Shown here: positions 11,601-25,485 of the stretch, in pieces
Position numbering within the stretch: position 1 is the stretch's first letter
Layout: every line of letters begins with the position of its first letter
Source: Cycas panzhihuaensis
Taxonomy: Eukaryota; Cycadophyta
Assembly: GCA_023213395.1 (NCBI GenBank)
Contig: CM041465.1
Coordinates: 193,013,741-193,077,740 of the forward strand
DNA: 64,000 bases
Reading direction: 5' to 3'
Made by a program: the position numbers and the translations under genes
Notes under the pieces: model-generated
Told to the model about the DNA's origin: nothing
Seen by the model: only the letters and a program-made list of their open reading frames with translations
The model's database searches: none

Positions 11601-13849
11601 ATAAATGAAAATGACGAAAGTTATGATAAAGCGTAAGGATCTTTAAAAGGAAAATTAGAACCATGTTTAGGAAATGAAAGAAATAGGCGAGAACATTTAT
11701 CTTTCTATTTTAGAATGTGACGTTAATACTATAAATAAAAACAAAAAGAGAGTGTGTGTGTTCATCTATGTTAAAATTAGATAATTTTTCACAAGTGGGG
11801 AAGGGGGAGCTAAATTAAGAAAATGATAAGAGATAAGAAGCAAGAAATTCAAATCATTTCTCCAGGTCATTACACTCTCGTTTTTGTCGTAATACTTATT
11901 TCCTTCATGTTGGATTGGGGCACTAAGGTTGGGTCTTAAACAGGGCCTACAAAAAATGTAGGGTTGTTGATCTCATTAGATAAGAAAGTTGAAACCCAAT
12001 CGTACTATCCATAAATTTCCTAACAAAAGTGAAGCACCTAAACTTTTTAGTTGAGAAAGTGTTCTTAGGGTGGTCACTTAAGTTGGTGCTATAGATTTAA
12101 GAAGTTGTGCTTGTATTTGTGTGTATTATTTATGTGAGTTATGAAGATTCATTAAATGGATATAGAGCTCCATCAAGCTTCCATATGATTAAGGCTTAAA
12201 ATGTTAAATGCAAAGGAGATGATTGGATGCATGTGTCCCCTCCCATGGAACCATGTGCTCGCCCATCATTGTACCTTAAATAGCAAGATGCCATGTTTGT
12301 AAAAAATCTACTTAATTGAAAAAATATAAGAAGTTAAATGAAAAATCCTTAAAATTTGATTATGTGGTTGCATTCCCTCTTTTAAAACTTGTTTCAAACA
12401 AACTTTATTACTTATATTTTGTAATAAAACTTTATATGGATGATTTTAAAAAGCCCAAATATGAAATTCAGGGCTTATGGGAGAGAAACCATAGAGAGGG
12501 TGAGGGGTGAAGGGCAAACATTCAAAAATTCAAGCGTGTAGTAGCTCAAATGATAGATTAAAGGGAGGAGAATAATAATGACTTTAACCTTTTTACTTAA
12601 TTTTAAACACTTTTTTCAAATCTAAAATTTTTAGTTTACAAAAGGAAGAAAGATAAAGGATGAACATGCTCATATTTGAGCAAAGTGCATCATAAAGAAT
12701 AGATTATAAGATGGAGAACAATAATGTCTTCTACTATTTGACCTAATTTTTTGTAAGTTTTAGTATATCTAAATTTTATTCTATGGGCATAGTACAAAGC
12801 ATACAAAATGTTATGGTTAACTTAAAGAAATGTTCATAGAGTGGGTTTAAAATATTAAAAACCTATAGAGAGATTATGTAGCAATTGAAAATGTCATCTT
12901 AGTTCCCTAGAATTTGTGATAATAAGGCCAACTTCAACCTCTAAGAATGATGGAAATAAGACCAGTTTGCATTTACATATGCTTACTTTGGAGACTATAA
13001 CTAGCATTTACAATATTAAGATCAAGCAAAAGCATAGCTTGTTGGCTTTATATCAAAAGTTCTTACAACTTTCTAGTTTACACTTTTGGATGATTTGACA
13101 CAACTTGAGAGATGTTATAAATAAAAAGATATAGTTGTATTTTTAGATCAGACAATCAATAACTCATATGGAAAGGAACTTGAGTACTTGCTTTAAGGTC
13201 TAGGAGTTAATAAGCAATTCATATTTATATTTATTTTTAAGCATTAAGACAAAGTAGGAATAGGGATAACCTTATTATTAAATAGGGAAAGTTTCTAGTA
13301 ACAAAGGCCATGGAGACAATGAAGGCTAGTATTAGTATATATGTTAGAATTATGTTTAAAGATGCAATAGTAGTAAGTGCCTTCTAAAATGTTTATTAAA
13401 AGGAAGGATTAGATGCCATTTTTTCTATAAGATTTTGAATTTCTTAGTGAGTTTGAGATGCAATTATCTAAGTATAAATCTTTTACTATGAATCCAATTC
13501 CTTCCTCATCCTCTTGTTGGAGAGAAGCATAGGTTTAAAATAATGTAAAGGTTTTCTAGTAATCTTAATTATCAGATATAAGAAATAGAGGATCTATTTT
13601 AGAAAAAGAAGTTCTTTATATACTAGTGTAAAATTAAAGTTAGTGATGTTTCTTCTCTTAAATCAACATGGGCATTCATAACCCCAAAGTAAAAGCTTAA
13701 AGTTAAGGAGTGGAATAAGGAATTGGAGAGTATTAAGACATTTAAAAGAAAACACCTATGCAATGAACAAATTAGAAGAGAACATACTTTATCTATCCTT
13801 GATAAAATAATGAAATAAAGTTCCTTAACCTATTAGTCTGGGAAAGGAA
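11601..13849. other. AT-rich spacer
   Basis: No gene or element motif is recognised. The short frames 12316-12510 and 12916-13098 (+) carry no domain. The part after about 13640 may belong to the LINE ORF1 remnant that follows, since homology to the second copy fades rather than stops. Confidence 0.45.
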
Positions 13850-14420
13850 ATGGTGGTTCTATTTTTAATAGAGAGAAAGAGGTTTGGATTGAATTGCTTA
13901 TTTTCATATATGAAAGTATGGATCCAAATACCTTAAAATAGATGGGAGAGATTCCTTTTCAAGTGACATAAATTTATAAAAATACTTTATACAAATAAGA
14001 ATTTCTTAAGTATTTAAGATATATATAAAGTTACTTCCATCAAGAAATCATCCTAAAATTGTCTAAATTGCATTGCGAGAAACTCTTTGAATATAAACAC
14101 ATTTGGTTCATATGTCTTAAATGTCATGAAAAAAGACATGTAATAAAGATATATACAAACTTATTGGCCAAATAAAGAAAAGAAAATGAGGTGACAAATA
14201 AGGAAGAGATAAGGACAAGGAAGAAGCTAGGCAACTAATCAAAAGATTACTATTCTACAAAAGGAATTTACTAAGAAAAATAAAACTATTACTATTTAAA
14301 GTAGCCTACCTAATTCATCTAAATGCAAGTAAAAGAAATCACAAAAATGATGAAGCATACAGCTGAAGATTAAATAATTGATAATTCAAGAAATAAAATA
14401 AGAAAGAAGAAGAGACATGG
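13850..14420 (+). pseudogene. LINE ORF1 remnant, copy 1 (zinc-knuckle region)
   Basis: The plus-strand translation has VWIELLIF then MGEIPFQV (about 13888-13970), followed by FEYKHIWFICLKCHEKRHVI and KIY (14089-14154). The last part fits the CX2CX4HX4C knuckle of plant LINE ORF1 proteins (DUF4283 followed by zf-CCHC_4), where the usual text is like a Y.....FRC..C...GH....C; the final Cys is Tyr here. ORF1 proteins of LINEs bind the element RNA. Several stops break the frame. A second diverged copy lies at 18670-19240 in the same direction. The family call is inferred from the motif layout. Confidence 0.55.
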
Positions 14421-14753
14421 ATTGAATTCTTTTCAAAATTTATATCTTTAATTTGTAAAACTAAAGGGCATGTCTAATTAGGAAAGTAAACCTTGGGTAT
14501 ACCATTTTATTTTAATCACTCAAGTTTTTAGACATTTAGAGTTTGGGTTCCCTTATTTCCAAGAGTATCATAATTGGAATCAAAGAAAAAAGATTTTTTA
14601 GAGTTGAATTTGATAAAATTTATAATTATAATTTTGATACCATATTCGAAATGTAAATGTATTCTAATATCAAATTAGAATTTAGAGTATTTACATAATG
14701 GAATTATAACATATCTATATAATAAATAAATTATCTGATGAGGAATGTACACA

Positions 14754-15156
14754 TGTAAAGGAATAGATACAAATATAAAGTTTAAAATAGATAAAGCATG
14801 CAAAATAAGTATTATGAGCATTCACTATAAAAGAGATAATAAATTTATATGTAGAAAACTTGATGGGGAAAACCACGGGAGAAGGTAGAATTTAGAGCTC
14901 CTCTTGGATATCAAAATGGATACTTCTCTAGGTTATAAATCTTTCTCAAGTTTTCAAGTGGTGTGCATACATATTTATATCAATAATTACCTCATGAGTA
15001 GCCTATAATTTCTCTTGAGTTGTTACATCATCCAATAGTATATTTACATGAATAAAAGTATCTATCAGATCTCCTAACATATGTGATAGGATTGTATATG
15101 TGCCTATCACATTAATATTAAATATTACATATGTGAAAAAATCACATATTCCAACA
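14754..15156 (-). mobile_element. F: isolated LTR, minus strand, with PPT
   Basis: Bounded by TG at 14754 and CA at 15156. On the minus strand it starts TGTTGGAATATG and is preceded by a purine tract (revcomp of 15157-15168, ATTAAGGGAGAA), as expected for a 3' LTR. The region near 14860-14890 (GATGGGGAAAACCACGG) resembles the U5 text of the LTRs of element C. No partner LTR, PBS or target duplication was found, and the sequence above 15168 has no coding motif, so the element is truncated or non-autonomous. Confidence 0.5.
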
Positions 15157-15168
15157 TTCTCCCTTAAT

Positions 15169-17215
15169 GTTTAATATCTTCAAATGTTCTTCTTTATCTT
15201 CAAGTCTTTATCTTTATATCTATTAGATCTTATAACCTATATCTATATCTATTGTATCATGTTATCACATATAACCTATTAATATATCATCTATTATGCT
15301 TGTCTCTTATAAGCATTAACCTATAATAAACCCATATCAACCTATATATAGTCACATATGTACCTTAGTGACTAACTATGAATAATCAACCTATAAATAA
15401 TAACTATTAATCATCATCTTAAACATAAACCAATATATAAAGTGTTTTCTTAAATGTCTTTATATTTTCACCTGTAAAGCTATTGTCATCAGTAACCAAT
15501 CATTAAATTAACTAATAACAAACAAATTGATTATTGGGTCTATATAAAATAATAACCATCTACTAAAATATATAGATAACTAGCCTTTATAATCTTTAAT
15601 TCTCTAGGCAATTGTTTTAGATATATGGTTCATTAGCTTTCAAAATGCTTATTATAAGAGTAGCATAATCTTATCTCTTGTGTACATGTTACAATAACAC
15701 AATCAAATATGTTATACAAGAGTAACTTATGGAACCTTTACTTACCTCTTTCAAATAAGATTTCTTTATGTGCTTTCTCACTTACATACTTCTGTAGCTT
15801 TCTTTTGGTAACAATTCAACAATATCATTAAATCAATATCCAAAATATACTAACTCCATAATCAAGCTAAACTACTTGTCCAAGATAAGTTAGACATAAT
15901 ATGATAATATAAATAATGTGTTTCTATGCCTCTTGTTATATATAGCTAGTTAGATTTCTCATTGACAAACACTTATCTTTCTTTCAGCTAGATAATCTTA
16001 ATAACTAAATATTAGTTAGATAACACCAACAACTAATTTAGTATACCATTAAATAATCACATGAGATTTCTCCCCTTGCCCAATAAACATGTGAAATTTC
16101 TCTTCACTTTTTATCTTTATCAAATAATTAAATTAGGCCCTTTAGTAAATATTAGGTGGTGTCATCATCATCTAATAAGTATTATAATTATTTATTTGTC
16201 ATTCATTAAAAATAAATATCCAAATAACTAGGTGGTTCATAAACATTCGATTAGTGATTACAATTCCACTAAACCAAATAGAAAAATTTTAAGGAGAATT
16301 TTACATGTCCAACATATCAATAATTTTTCATATTAATATTTTATCAAATATATCCTACTTCATGATTTTTTCATTTGTTATTGAGCCTTCAAATATCATA
16401 AATGAGTTATTAATTATTCACTTTTAAATGAAACACCCTTTCCCTTTCTCCATCTTTAAAAAATAATATCATGATCATGTCAAGAGCCTTTGGAAACATT
16501 AGAATATGTATTTTTTTTAATATCATAAAATATAACTTTTATGAGGCTTAGAGTATTTTGATCAACTTCACCTATTAATTTCTTTATCATCTACTATCTA
16601 AAATATGTTATGTAACTGCTAATTTTGATTGTCTCGAAATTTTCTTTCTAATGCTACTAATGACACCTAGTTCTGACATTCTAGTGAAAAGTTATGGTAA
16701 ACAATATGCTAGTATGTCTTTAAAAAGTGAGCGATCCTTTGGGAATTAGATTTTGGATTTCAAAATAAAATTTAATTTAATTTATCATTCTTGAATTTAA
16801 AAAAATTATCCAATTTTATTTATTTCGATTTAGAGTCTATCCCCTTCATGAGTAAACACCCAATTGCATGACAACTCCATGTGATCACTTGTTAATGTGC
16901 ATGGGGGTTTCACGAAACTCAAAAAATCATATAAAATAATATAATTTTTAATTTCAATGTAAATTTATTTATACTATCAAAAATTCATTTGCACATAAAT
17001 TATTCTTAGAATGAATTTCAAATGTGATGATTTCCTCAGTTGTAATCTTATATTTTTAAAAGAAAATTCTTCTAGTATAATTCTATTATATTAATGTTGT
17101 ATTCTTCTTTAGAACCATCTCTTATCCAACCAATTGTGAGTGAGTAGATACTCTTTGGTCCTCCATCTTTCTCACTGTGCTTCCCACAAGTCATATTCCA
17201 TAAAATTAATGCTTA
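15169..17215. other. AT-rich spacer, possible internal region of element F
   Basis: No protein motif is readable on either strand. It lies on the internal side of LTR F, so it may be non-coding body of that element, but nothing in the sequence proves this. Confidence 0.3.
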
Positions 17216-17285
17216 GAAAAACTAATGATGAGGTGTGATTTCACAGTGGTTAGATGACTTGCAGGCAGTGGTTCTATATGTGATT
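17216..17285 (+). repeat. Possible tRNA-derived SINE head
   Basis: GTGATTTCACAGTGGTTAGA (17235-17254) resembles a tRNA A box plus D arm, and GGTTCTATATG (about 17269-17279) sits at about B-box distance, though the B box is a poor match to GGTTCGAATCC. No clear tail or target duplication was found. Low confidence. Confidence 0.2.
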
Positions 17286-18088
17286 GGCATCTATAGTAGA
17301 TACAAATATTAATGGTTTGTTTGCATGTTCTTTCCTTTATGCTTTTGATGTGAGCTTTATGTAATTGTGTGATGGAAGATTTTTATTATCTCTATAGCTC
17401 TTCTTCATTTATGATTAGAGTGTATGGTAATTTTTGAAGGGTATTTTCTACATCTTTAACTTCATGAAATCTACTTAAGGGCTATATATGGTTGTGTTCT
17501 TCACATTCAAGCTAGTGATGGTAATTCAAGCCTCCATGATTAATGAGCATACAAGGTTTCTTAGTTATGACTAGGTACAATCTCTGCATACTTTATTTGA
17601 TAGGTTTATTTTTCTTCTTTATGATTGCATGATCTACACACTCTATTCATATCATCTTCATGTTATGAGAAATGTTATATATCAAAGAAGGGCCAATGCC
17701 TTTCTATTATTATTTATATGATGTAATTACATTTAGTTTTAGAGGGCAGTCTCTTATCGATCCAATTGAGAGACCTATAAAATGACATATTAAAGTTGTT
17801 GCATGAGTCTAAGGGTTATTACATATTTTTTTATGTAGACCTAACTTAAACTATTTTTCAAATTCTATGAATATGCATGGGTGATGTAGAGGAATTCTTG
17901 GCTACTCCCATACTGTGTTTCTTTATAGAGTTCATCATCACAATGTTATTTTGCCCCTTGATTAAACACTAACACTCTTGTAGGTTATGCAAGTTGACCC
18001 TAGCATAGGTTTAATATCTGGCATTCTTTAATAGTAGAATTTCATAACCTCAATAGATTTCATATAGATGCCCTTATTTTTGTAGAAC

Positions 18089-18152
<64 letters not shown>

Positions 18153-18669
18153 ATATATGTATGGATTGCCATAGAAATAGTTAATCATAGTAATCATATC
18201 CTCAATATTTTAGTCATACATAATTATATTAATACCATCATAATATATCATATGCCCTTTATGGCTTTTTGTCTATATATCATAAATTAATATGCCACAT
18301 ACTTGGTTTTTACTATTAGTTACACCACATGCTTTTATTTGATGTCAAAAATACATATCTCATACCTATCTTAATTTGTCACTTGTCATATTATATAGGC
18401 CTACTTCCTATTTGGTATTTCACTAATGGGATATTGGCTTCATTTTGGTAGGAAATCTTTGTTATGAGAAGCTCACAAATGCCTTAAGAATGGTTCATAA
18501 GTGATAGTGAATCCTTAAGTAGGATGCTTGTAAAATCTTTCGTTGATAAACTATCATATCTTCATGTCATATATGGTGGACTTACTTCATACCTACATGT
18601 TTTATAGAATATGGTGGATTACATATGTGAATAAATCACATATTTTAAGAAAATTTGTTTTCAAATGAT
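17286..18669. other. AT-rich spacer
   Basis: Nothing coding is recognised apart from a compound microsatellite at 18089-18160. Confidence 0.4.
18089..18160. repeat. Compound microsatellite (CT)n(TA)n(TG)n
   Basis: Direct reading shows a run of CT, then TA, then TG dinucleotides, ending in TGTA/TATG steps. Confidence 0.95.
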
Positions 18670-19240
18670 TTTATAAAGCTCATTTTGGAAGGGCTATATT
18701 TATTTTAGAATGCATATGTTGCACTTACAAACTAGGATATACATCTCAATTGTATAGGGATTCTTTTTCAAGTAATACTAATAGATATAAATAAGGGTTA
18801 ATTATCTACAATACAATATAAAGATAATTTCACCAAGAAATCTCCCATAGTATACCATCCTAAAATCAACTAAATTATATTATAAGAAAATTCTTTTAAC
18901 TATGAATGCATTCAATTCATACATCTAAAATGTCATGAAAATGGGCATGCAATAAAATAGTATACAAAATTATTAGCTAAATAAAGGAAAGATAAAGAGG
19001 TAAAAAATAAGGTAGAGATGGTTTTAAGGGGTTTGGAGAGACCAGGAAAAGAGAACTTAGGTAATTAATTAATAGATTATTATTTTGGGAAAGGATTTTA
19101 CTAAGAAAATAAAAAAAGTATTATCATTTAGTGTAGCCTAACTAATTCATCCAAATGGAAGTAAAGAAAATGAAAAAAAAAATGGTTGAAACATGTAATT
19201 GAAGATCAATAATTGATAATTCAAGAAAGATAACAAGAGC
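18670..19240 (+). pseudogene. LINE ORF1 remnant, copy 2
   Basis: It aligns by eye with 13880-14400 over most of its length, including GATTC-TTTTTCAAGT, CCTAAAAT, AAATGTCATGAAAA, GTAGCCTA-CTAATTCATC and AATTGATAATTCAAGAAA. The knuckle region reads FNYECIQFIHLKCHENGHAI (about 18895-18955), with the first Cys replaced by His and the frame ending in a stop. Same direction as copy 1 and about 4.8 kb away. It is either a second LINE insertion or a duplicated block. Confidence 0.55.
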
Positions 19241-19580
19241 ATACAATAAATTTTTATGGCTAAAGAAAAAAATGATATTAATATAATGCAATACAAAGGA
19301 TTCCTTAAGGGAACAACATTTAGTAGAATTGAGATATAAGAAACATTAGGAATAATAACTCTAAATATGATTAAAATCATATTAGGATTTAATTGATTAT
19401 TGATGAAAAGAATAACATGTCAAGAAGAAAGGGTAAGAAGGGAAAATTAAAAACACGAAGGAAAAAAGAGTATTTTAGATAAGTCTAAATCATTTTAAGA
19501 ACCATTGAAGATCAGCATAAAAGATTTAATTTAAACTAATCGTAATATAATTAATAATAGATAAAGTATTAGGAAAGGAA
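19241..19580. other. AT-rich spacer before the microsatellite
   Basis: No motif is recognised. It does not match the gypsy element H, although it should be the left flank of element A if that insertion were undisturbed. Confidence 0.4.
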
Positions 19581-20761
<1,181 letters not shown>

Positions 20762-21039
20762 GATTAATTATGTGACCCTAGGATATATTATTATCATTAG
20801 TCTCTTAATAAAATGTACTTTATGTGTATTTAGATGTAATTTTGGGTTCATGTCATTAGGCGAAAAAATCCTAACCCTAACGCTCACCCTCAATAATAAA
20901 AGGTGAAATCTTAAGGAGGGAGTCATTATTCATTCTCACCTCCAAGCTTGCTCTCATATCTTGTTTCATCTTCTATTTCATTCTCCATTGCCATTGTGTG
21001 CATGTGAGTGATTTATCTCTTAGATTTATCCTTCCTTCA
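20762..21039 (+). repeat. Element A 5' LTR (5' truncated)
   Basis: It matches 28078-28355 from GATTAATTATGTGACC to CCTTCCTTCA. A TATA-like AATAATAAAAGG lies near 20892. About 278 of 312 bp remain. Confidence 0.92.
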
Positions 21040-21041
21040 TG

Positions 21042-21053
21042 TGGTATCAAAGC
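21042..21053 (+). other. Element A primer binding site
   Basis: TGGTATCAAAGC, two bases after the LTR, is one mismatch from the plant initiator-Met tRNA PBS TGGTATCAGAGC. It would prime minus-strand cDNA. Confidence 0.88.
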
Positions 21054-23043
21054 CACAAGGGGATTTATTCACTCCATTCCACTTGCATGGAGTCATTGTG
21101 CCCCTCCTTCACATTCAATATGAAGTATTGAGAGTGCATTCATTATTTTTTAACATCTTGAGAGCTTAAAATTATAGTATTTTGTATGTTGCTGCTTTAT
21201 CTATGTGTGCAAAAATTCAGTGGTGAAGAATACAGGTTTTTGATGCCGTTCAACTGTCGGAACAGTCCTAGAAGTATTAAAGGCCCAAAATTTCATAAAA
21301 CCTTTGACCATCTCAGAATTTGATAAAATTTGGCATGTAAGCTCTTGACTAGAGGATTATTTTTGTCTTCTAAAGAAACTTTAGATTCAGCCTAAAACAG
21401 TGAGTTTTGACTGTGAAAAAAGGGTAAAATTTATAGATAAGTGATTTAAAGCAATTTTCCCAATGAAATCCTTTAATTATAAGCTAAAAATATGAAATTT
21501 TTATTAAGAGATCTGGTATATTTATGTCTTAGGATCAATTTAAGATAAATATCATCAAATTTCATCCATTGGTTAGTGAGATCTATGCAGTTTTCTCACA
21601 GTTACTGATTTTGCCTACTTAACCCCACAAAGGACATTGCAAGGGCATTTCAGATAATTGTTTGGTAGATTTTGTAGATAGTGCAGAAGAGAAAGTTAAT
21701 TTATGTGTCAAAACCTAACCTTTAACATATTAAAGTTCATATTCTGAGACAGTTGATTTGGCATGATTTTACGTTGATGCTTTTTCAGGTAGAAAAGCTT
21801 TTGTGCCTTTTTTGAAATCTGACTTCATAACTCTATCAAAAACAACATTTTGAATACTTTTTCCTTCAGTCATAAATTCATATTTCATCATTTAGGCCTT
21901 CATATTCATAATTTTTTTAAAATTTACCTATTTATCATTATTTGTAAATTTTGTAAATAAATCATAAAATAGGGTAAAGTAGAATGCATATTGATTTTAA
22001 AAAATCATCATTTTAGCAGCAAGTTGATTTGATTTTTAGCCTATTATGGATTTTGTATCAAAACTTCTAAAATCATATTTGGAAACATTGTACTAAAGCA
22101 AGGGAAACCTTAGATCGGAATCAACATTCGGTTCCCTTGCTAAATTTAGCATGTTTTTTCTATTTGCACACATAGCATAAAGCATCACAAAAGTAGCAAC
22201 AACAATAAAGCATCACAAAAGAAACAACAACAACAAAGCATCACAAAAGTAGTACCAACAATAAAGCAAGCATAAAAAATAAGCAAGCATATTTGGTAAC
22301 TTTCCATTTCAGTTTTCAGTTATACAGAAACATCTTATACTATTCCTAAAAGGAATCTCATCCATACGATCTATACTACCAGTTCTTGACTTATGCGCAC
22401 ACTCGCCTTGGTTGAAATAGACTAAGGTTGGCTGAAGTCCAGGCCTTAAGGGAGGTATAAGTTTCATACTGGGTCTGGTCTTAACTAGAATAGTGGTGGA
22501 GGGACAGGTTAGCTATACCTATGGCCTCGAATAAGGGATAATCCTGATAACCATCTAGAAAAATTTGAAACCTTAATACAAGATTAAAATTAACCTGGTC
22601 TAATATTTGTCATAGTTGTGGGATACGCAATACCGTTTGACTCTTCGAAGGAGGTATATAACTGCTTATTAGTGAACTAGGTGAGGATTGAGAGTACTTG
22701 GGCTCCACAATGACTTAGATTTCATCACCAAGTGCATGTGCGGGTATTGCGAGTGAAGGCCCTAATCATATACTAGAAGCTTTAGGCATCGAAACCTTAC
22801 CTACATTTGGATATAAGTGAGAGGTTAGTGGTATGACACATCACCACTCTTTGCCAACTCTATATTAGGCCTCATTCTTACATCATTACTTATATTTATT
22901 TTTTATAATTATTGAAAAATACTTAATCATTACTTGCTTCTCATCATAATAACTATTTCTATATCCCTATTGTGCCAGGTGTACTAGCCATATATGTCAG
23001 TGGCACATACTTCTATCATCTCTTCTACTTCTTCATCATCATC
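21054..23043 (+). other. Element A untranslated leader
   Basis: About 2 kb without coding motifs. It holds three copies of an AAAGCATCACAAAAG-type minisatellite (about 22170-22265) and a block (about 22380-22830) that stays similar by eye in elements B (about 40380-40830, reversed) and D (about 62190-62630). Confidence 0.7.
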
Positions 23044-23151
23044 GTGTCATCTCAATTCAAGCAGAATGTTAATTACATATTGAAAGGCAAAAAAAATTGG
23101 GATATATAGTACACTAGAATTAAAAATGCTATAAAGTATGAAGGCCTTTAG
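23044..23151 (+). pseudogene. Element A first gag frame, 35 codons then stop
   Basis: The frame begins GTG TCA TCT CAA TTC where B and D have ATG, and encodes the copia Gag start with KNW and YTRIKNAIKYEGL. It ends at TAG 23149-23151, probably an old Trp codon. Another TAG lies at 23164-23166. Both stops recur at the same codons in elements B and D. Confidence 0.75.
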
Positions 23152-23187
23152 AGAGCCCACTTATAGCCTATACCCAACATACTAGCA

Positions 23188-23995
23188 ATGGCTACAACAA
23201 CTGCTTTTGGTAGATTTGCCCCAACAACTCCTACAGATGCTGCATCCAATCTACAATGGGAGATATATGATGAAAAGATTCATGCAGGAATTCAATTGGT
23301 CATTGATCACTCGTTGCATAACTTGATAAATGAAGAGGAATATGATACAGCCTAGAAGGTTCTAGAAGTTCTCAGAAAGAACTTTGGTACAAAGCCAGAT
23401 TTAGAATTTGTTCATTTTGTTTTAAAAATGAACAAATTAAAAATACAGAAGGGACGAGCTCATGAGATAATGAATCTCCTTCGACCAATCAAACAGACAA
23501 TTGATAAAGACTTTAATACCCAATGCATCACTTGGGTATTTTTGATCCAGTCATGTTTACATGTCCCCGATTATAAAAACTTGCTTGGAAGTCTTCAATC
23601 TAGTGGAACATTGAAGACACTCAACTTCGAAGCACTTACCGAGAAGTTCATAGAATTTGACAAGACCTTTGATACAAACTTTGTAGCCTTTGACTCTCTT
23701 CCAAATACAATCTTTGAGATAGAAGAAGAAGTTTTCTATACAAAAAATCAAGGTCCCTCTCGTGGCAAAGGAAATAACCAAGCAAGAGGAAGAGGAAGAA
23801 ATATGGGAAATCGTCCACAAGGTCAATCAAACCCTCAATCACAACCTCGATAATTTCAAGGCCAAGGGCCACCTCAACAAAGAGTAAGACAGTCATGCCA
23901 AACCAGTACTTCTTCAGGGATTGGTAATTAAATTATTATATGTGATCGGTGTAACTGTAAAGGACACTTAGTAAAAGATTATAGAACTGCCACTT
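23188..23995 (+). pseudogene. Element A gag main part with CCHC knuckle
   Basis: Starts at the second ATG (MATTTAFGRF). It keeps the copia Gag core (LQWEIYDEK, then an open stretch 23428-23853 with LLGSLQSSGTLKTLNFEAL) and an Arg/Gly-rich segment (GNNQARGRGR). The knuckle near 23939-23981 reads CDRCNCKGHLVKDY, where the last Cys is Tyr. Gag would form the particle and bind RNA. In-frame stops lie near 23355 and at 23851. Inactive. Confidence 0.82.
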
Positions 23996-24000
23996 ATAAG

Positions 24001-24312
24001 TTGGCCAAGTTCCAACCAAAACATAGACTTCACAATATTGAAGAAACTTGTGAAGAATCCATTAGTGGTTTAAGTTTTATACAAGCATATATTCAAAGAA
24101 TTGAGGGATCTTTAGCATCAAACACCATTGACCAACCAAAGAGATACTTTGAAGATCGGTGTGGATATATCACTTGTGAATTCCCTTCACCAATACCAAG
24201 CCCTATTAGAATTGCCAATAGTATGTCTTCAATCGATGGACAGTGGATTATGGACATAGGAGCAACTCAACATATGACATGCAATCACAGTCTATATCAA
24301 ATATTTGACTAA
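24001..24312 (+). pseudogene. Element A protease
   Basis: An open 104-codon piece ending with WIMDIGATQHMTC. Copia proteases have D-S-G-A at this spot; here it reads D-I-G-A, so the catalytic Asp remains but the Ser is changed. The aspartic protease would cut the Gag-Pol polyprotein. Confidence 0.82.
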
Positions 24313-24639
24313 AACATTGATGGAGTTGTTCACATGGCTGATAAATCATAATAACCTGTTAAAGGAATTGGTAACATTCACCTGAAACTCCCAAGTTTAG
24401 AAGATTTTACATTACTTGATATCTTATACATACCCAATCTCAAACAAAACCTACTCTTTTTAACCACACTTATTTCTCATGGATTTGATCTGAGTGTAAT
24501 CGCAAATGACCAGACTCTCAAGGTCATTAACCCTTTAACTAATGAGGTGGTTTTAATTAGACATCTCTCTGGCAGACTCTTTTGACTGAATGGCTCTCTA
24601 TCTTCTAAAGCCTATTGTGCCCAAATCCCTTGTGATGAT

Positions 24640-25480
24640 GAAGAATTTGTATTTAATTCCATCTTGACCCATCCAACGTTGTCGCCAGAAGCTCTTTGGC
24701 ATACTCGCATATTAATAGATTTAGAGATCTTTCTAACACTCTTCCAAACATTCCAAAGTTTTCCTTTAAGCCCTTTAAATGTGAAGTTTGTATCATTGCC
24801 AAATCTCATAGACAACTCTTTCCTAAAGTCATTGGAAATTAAGTCATCCATTACAATTAGTACACTTTGATTTATGCGGGCCACTGCCTATTCCTTCACT
24901 GAAAGGCAAGCTATATTACATCTCTTTCATTGATGATTATACTAGAAAAGTATGGGTATCTTTTCTACATAAGAAATATGAAGCATTCTGTATATTGAAG
25001 GAATTTAAAGCCCTCATTGAAAAAGAGTCAGGCTATTAACTTAAATGTCTTCAAACTGATAATGGTGGTGAATTTACCTCACATAAGTTTGAAAGCTACC
25101 TTTGAGACAATGGCATCAAGCATCAAACAATAGTAGCAGGTACCCTACAATAAAATGGAGTTGTCAAGCGTATGAGTAGGACAATTATGAATATGGCTCA
25201 TACTATGTTAATATACAAAAATGTACCTGTCTATCTATGGGCTGAAGAAATCTAGACAGTTGTTTATTGTATGAATACTGTTAGCCCATTAAAGGAAGTA
25301 CAATCACCTAATGAAAAGTGGTCAAGACAAGCACCCATTGTTCACTACTTTAAAAGTTTTGGCTGTACATGCTATGCCCATATCCTGGATGCAGATTGAA
25401 ATAAACTCTAGCTAAGGGCACTTAAAGGCATCTTTATTAGATACCCTATAGATAAGAAAAGGTATAAGGTCTTCATACCT
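24640..25480 (+). pseudogene. Element A integrase
   Basis: The GAG-pre-integrase mark LWHTRIL (about 24699) is followed by the core. FDLCGPLPIPSL (about 24868) holds the first Asp and QTDNGGEF (about 25053) the second. The third catalytic residue is lost, since the usual NGVVER box reads NGVVKRMSRT (about 25156). WAEEI and SPNEKWSRQAP follow. Several stops. The enzyme would insert the cDNA. Confidence 0.85.
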
Positions 25481-25485
25481 TCACA

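Noticed and set aside
18600-18645. Possible partner LTR end for element F
   Set aside because: Only about 25 bp, itself nearly palindromic (ACATATGTGA...TCACATAT), matches 15126-15150; the rest of the LTR is not there.
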